From assembly GCA_024690665.1 (NCBI GenBank), contig JAILOU010000044.1, forward strand, positions 1 to 64,000: a DNA stretch of 64,000 nt, given 5' to 3'. The position numbers and the translations under genes were made by a program. Source of the stretch: Eubacterium sp. (GTDB lineage Bacteria > Bacillota > Clostridia > Lachnospirales > Lachnospiraceae). Below, piece by piece: positions 62,046-64,000 of this stretch (position 1 is its first letter; each line of letters opens with the position of its first letter). The notes beneath the pieces were generated by a model. That model had not been told where the DNA came from. It was given only the letters and a program-made list of their open reading frames with translations, and did no database searches.

Positions 62046-62854
62046 CACATGAAATTCCATCCTGGATGCAAAAGGAAGAATCCTACGCAGCCGTGAAGGA
62101 TCGAGATCGTTTTATTACGAAAAGTATGTTAAATATACTAAGTTTGCTAGAGCGCTTCCGTGAAAACGGAAGCGTCTACTGCAACGGTATTAATGCACTG
62201 GTAAAGCTTATTTACACCATCTATGCCATTGTGCTGACAGCCTGTTCGCACAACATGCTCTTTACGTATTTTTTGTTGGGAGCATTTGTTATCAGAAGTT
62301 GTTTCTTAAGGGAGAGGCAGTTGTCACGTGTGATGAGCGGAGCAGTGATTGCGACGATGATGTCGGTCCTTTTTTTACTGCCGTCTGTGTTTATGGGAAG
62401 TCCTGCGACCATGCTGACGATTTCTTTAAAAGTGTTTTTCTCGGTGGGCATGCTGCTTTTAATGTCTGTTACAACAAGATGGAATATGTTAACAGGGGCG
62501 CTTCGGTGTATCGGTATTCCGGATATCTTTATCTTTACGTTTGATATTACACTGAAGTATATTGCACTCATTGGAGAGATGAGTAGGCAACTGCTAATTG
62601 CACTTAAGATTCGTTCAGTTGGGAAAAATGATAGGAAGGCAACTTCATTTGCCGGCATTGTCGGTGTTTTGTTTTTAAAGTCAAAAGAAACCTCGGAGGA
62701 ACTGTTTGGGGCAATGCAGTGCAGAGGATTCGTAGGAGAATACAATGCGATTCGAAGCGCTAGAATTCGAAAAAGAGATGTACTTGCATTTGTACTTATG
62801 GGCGCGGCATTCCTCTTTTTCTTGATTATGGAGGGCTATATAAAGGTATGGTAG
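62042..62854 (+). CDS. cbiQ: ECF transporter T component (CbiQ)
   Basis: The 270-residue membrane protein is the energy-coupling T subunit. It has about five helices and the cytoplasmic coupling helices with ALKIRSVG and GAMQCRGFVGEY, corresponding to the two xRx motifs that contact the ATPase. Start overlaps the cbiM stop (ATGA), and its end overlaps the start of cbiO by seven bases. The N-terminal segment EIPSWMQKEESYAAV is typical for cobalt/nickel T subunits. Confidence 0.88.
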   Translation: MTHEIPSWMQKEESYAAVKDRDRFITKSMLNILSLLERFRENGSVYCNGINALVKLIYTIYAIVLTACSHNMLFTYFLLGAFVIRSCFLRERQLSRVMSGAVIATMMSVLFLLPSVFMGSPATMLTISLKVFFSVGMLLLMSVTTRWNMLTGALRCIGIPDIFIFTFDITLKYIALIGEMSRQLLIALKIRSVGKNDRKATSFAGIVGVLFLKSKETSEELFGAMQCRGFVGEYNAIRSARIRKRDVLAFVLMGAAFLFFLIMEGYIKVW

Positions 62855-63552
62855 AACATCATAAGACGCCAATTTTTCAGCTAAAGAATATCTGTTTTGC
62901 ATATGGAGAGCAGATTGCGCTGTCGCATATCAGCCTGGAGGTTTTGGAAGGAGAAAGCATTGTCCTGACAGGACCAAACGGATGCGGTAAGTCCACATTG
63001 CTGAAACTGATGAATGGGCTGCTTTTTGCTCAGGAGGGAACATTTTTCTTTGACGGAGAAGAGATTACGCAAAAGAAGATGCAGGATTCTCTCTATGCGA
63101 AGACCTTTCACCAAAAGATTGGATATGTATTTCAAAATTCGGATCTTCAGTTGTTTTGCGGAAGCGTAAAAGATGAGATTGAATTTGGCCCGCTTCAGAT
63201 GGGGATTGGAAGCGAAGAAGTGACGCAAAGAAGAGAAGATGTTGTGAAACTGCTTGGGATTGAACATTTGCTTGATCGTGCACCGTATCATCTGAGTGGC
63301 GGGGAAAAAAGAAAGGTGGCTCTTGCCTGTGTTTTGTCGATGAATCCCAAAGTGCTGGTGATTGATGAACCGCTTGCGGGACTCGATAGAAAGAGTCAAC
63401 AGTGGTTGGTCGAGTTTTTAAAACATATGAAAAAAACGGGAAAGACGATGCTGATCTCTACACATAATGAGGAACTTGCCGATCTGCTTAGCGACCGGAT
63501 TGTGGAAATGAATGAAGCATATAAAATTGAGAGAATCCATAATATTCAATAG
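62848..63552 (+). CDS. cbiO: ECF transporter ATPase (CbiO)
   Basis: The 234-residue ABC ATPase powers metal uptake with CbiM and CbiQ. It shows Walker A GPNGCGKST (about 38-46), the Q-loop FQNSDLQLF, the signature HLSGGEKRKVALA, Walker B VLVIDEPLAGLD and the switch His in LISTHNEE. FQNSDLQLFCGSVKDEIEFGP is specific to the CbiO/EcfA group. One ATPase gene alone, so a homodimer is expected. The stop is followed by a stem-loop shared with the convergent regulator gene. Confidence 0.93.
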   Translation: MVEHHKTPIFQLKNICFAYGEQIALSHISLEVLEGESIVLTGPNGCGKSTLLKLMNGLLFAQEGTFFFDGEEITQKKMQDSLYAKTFHQKIGYVFQNSDLQLFCGSVKDEIEFGPLQMGIGSEEVTQRREDVVKLLGIEHLLDRAPYHLSGGEKRKVALACVLSMNPKVLVIDEPLAGLDRKSQQWLVEFLKHMKKTGKTMLISTHNEELADLLSDRIVEMNEAYKIERIHNIQ

Positions 63553-63569
63553 GTATTATGGATTCTCTC
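63529..63569. terminator. Convergent terminator between cbiO and the sigma-54 activator
   Basis: A perfect 16-base stem (63529-63544 with 63554-63569) overlaps the last codons of cbiO and lies five bases from the end of the opposite gene. The T-runs on each side are moderate, so it probably serves both strands. Confidence 0.75.
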
Positions 63570-63573
63570 TTCA

Positions 63574-64000
63574 TTATTTACGTAGATTTTCGTAATCGAT
63601 ATTGTACTGTTTGATTTTTCTGGAAATGGTAGATGCATTCAGTCCGAGAAGTTCTCCGGCTTCACGAAGAGAATGACAGGATTTTAGAGCATTCTCCAGA
63701 TATTGTTTTTCGAAATCTTCAACAGCGTCATGGAACTGTGTGATTTGAGAAGTCATGGTGTGCATTTGTTCATCTTCCGCGGAGATATCAAGAAGATTTG
63801 TAATAATGCTATTGTCACAGGTTCCGGTGCCGGCACTGCAAAGTACGAGATATTCTATAATATTCTCAAGTTCGCGGATGTTACCCGGCCAGTTATATTG
63901 TTTTAAAAAGGTTATCTGTTCATCAGTCAGGTGAAACGGCAGATTGTATTTGCTTGAAAAACGTTCAATAAATACGCGGCTGAGTTCTTCGATGTCGGCC
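63574..64000 (-). CDS. Sigma-54-dependent enhancer-binding activator, C-terminal part (cut by window edge)
   Basis: The minus-strand frame is open from the window edge to 63574 and has no start, so the gene continues to the right. The visible 141 residues contain the end of an AAA+ domain (ADIEEL, then NWPGNIRELEN at 63894-63862, the sensor II region of sigma-54 activators), a linker of about 45 residues and a Fis-type helix-turn-helix (SLREAGELLGLNASTISRKIKQYNI). Such proteins bind upstream sites and drive RpoN-dependent transcription. It lies convergent to cbiMQO, and a sigma-54 promoter with TTGCA inverted repeats sits 3.6 kb away before the hydrolase gene, so that operon is its likely target. 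Confidence 0.9.
   Translation of the reverse strand, partial: ADIEELSRVFIERFSSKYNLPFHLTDEQITFLKQYNWPGNIRELENIIEYLVLCSAGTGTCDNSIITNLLDISAEDEQMHTMTSQITQFHDAVEDFEKQYLENALKSCHSLREAGELLGLNASTISRKIKQYNIDYENLRK

Noticed and set aside
62221-62745. Minus-strand reading frame of 174 codons
   Set aside because: It lies entirely inside cbiQ and reads as the complement of membrane helices.
1-64000. tRNA, rRNA, transposase, integrase or phage genes
   Set aside because: None were recognised on either strand; hairpins found are terminators, operators or intergenic elements.

Overview
The window looks like chromosomal DNA of a motile, Gram-positive anaerobe of the class Clostridia, most likely family Lachnospiraceae. 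The grounds are gene content and order (mbl-flhO-flhP, comFC-yvyF, cdaA-cdaR, a teichoic-acid-like cluster, LCP enzymes), strong AGGAGG-type ribosome binding sites, and low-to-middle GC judged by eye. Almost all genes lie on the plus strand. I saw no rRNA, tRNA, CRISPR array, prophage or insertion sequence. Species is not resolved.

Layout. 1-497: structured intergenic DNA and a promoter. 498-6449: a flavodoxin-fold oxidoreductase, then uvrB-uvrA. 6809-10033: mbl and a flagellar rod block (flhO-, flhP- and FlgJ-N-like) behind a sigma-28-type promoter. 10153-13593: recD2, comFC and yvyF. 13760-19507: two unknown membrane proteins, cdaA, cdaR, an HPr protein and leuA.

19509-41590 is a large cell-surface glycopolymer cluster. 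It holds a polyprenyl-phosphate sugar transferase, three CDP-glycerol/ribitol-type phosphotransferases, a LicD enzyme beside a LicD-like protein that has lost its acidic motif, tarI-tarJ for CDP-ribitol, a two-gene ABC exporter (tagGH type), two LCP attachment enzymes, a family 2 glycosyltransferase, and three secreted proteins: one metallophosphoesterase with Ig-like repeats and two related beta-helix proteins. glmS follows, then an HtrA protease, an unlinked carbamate kinase, a giant amidase/glucosaminidase autolysin and pyruvate kinase. These fit a cell-envelope neighbourhood.

51937-57961 is a signalling and motility block: a helical protein with a sigma-28-like promoter, a GGDEF-EAL-PAS-GAF-GGDEF protein and a chemoreceptor. 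On the minus strand, 57990-59827 is a MarR-MFS efflux operon with a perfect inverted-repeat operator over its -10 box.

The last part (59914-64000) is the most distinctive. A near-perfect sigma-54 promoter with upstream TTGCA inverted repeats precedes a cyclase-family metallohydrolase and an ECF-type cobalt/nickel transporter (cbiM-cbiQ-cbiO). The cut-off gene at the right edge encodes the C-terminus of a sigma-54 enhancer-binding activator. Together they look like a self-contained regulated unit linking a metal-dependent hydrolase to its metal supply.
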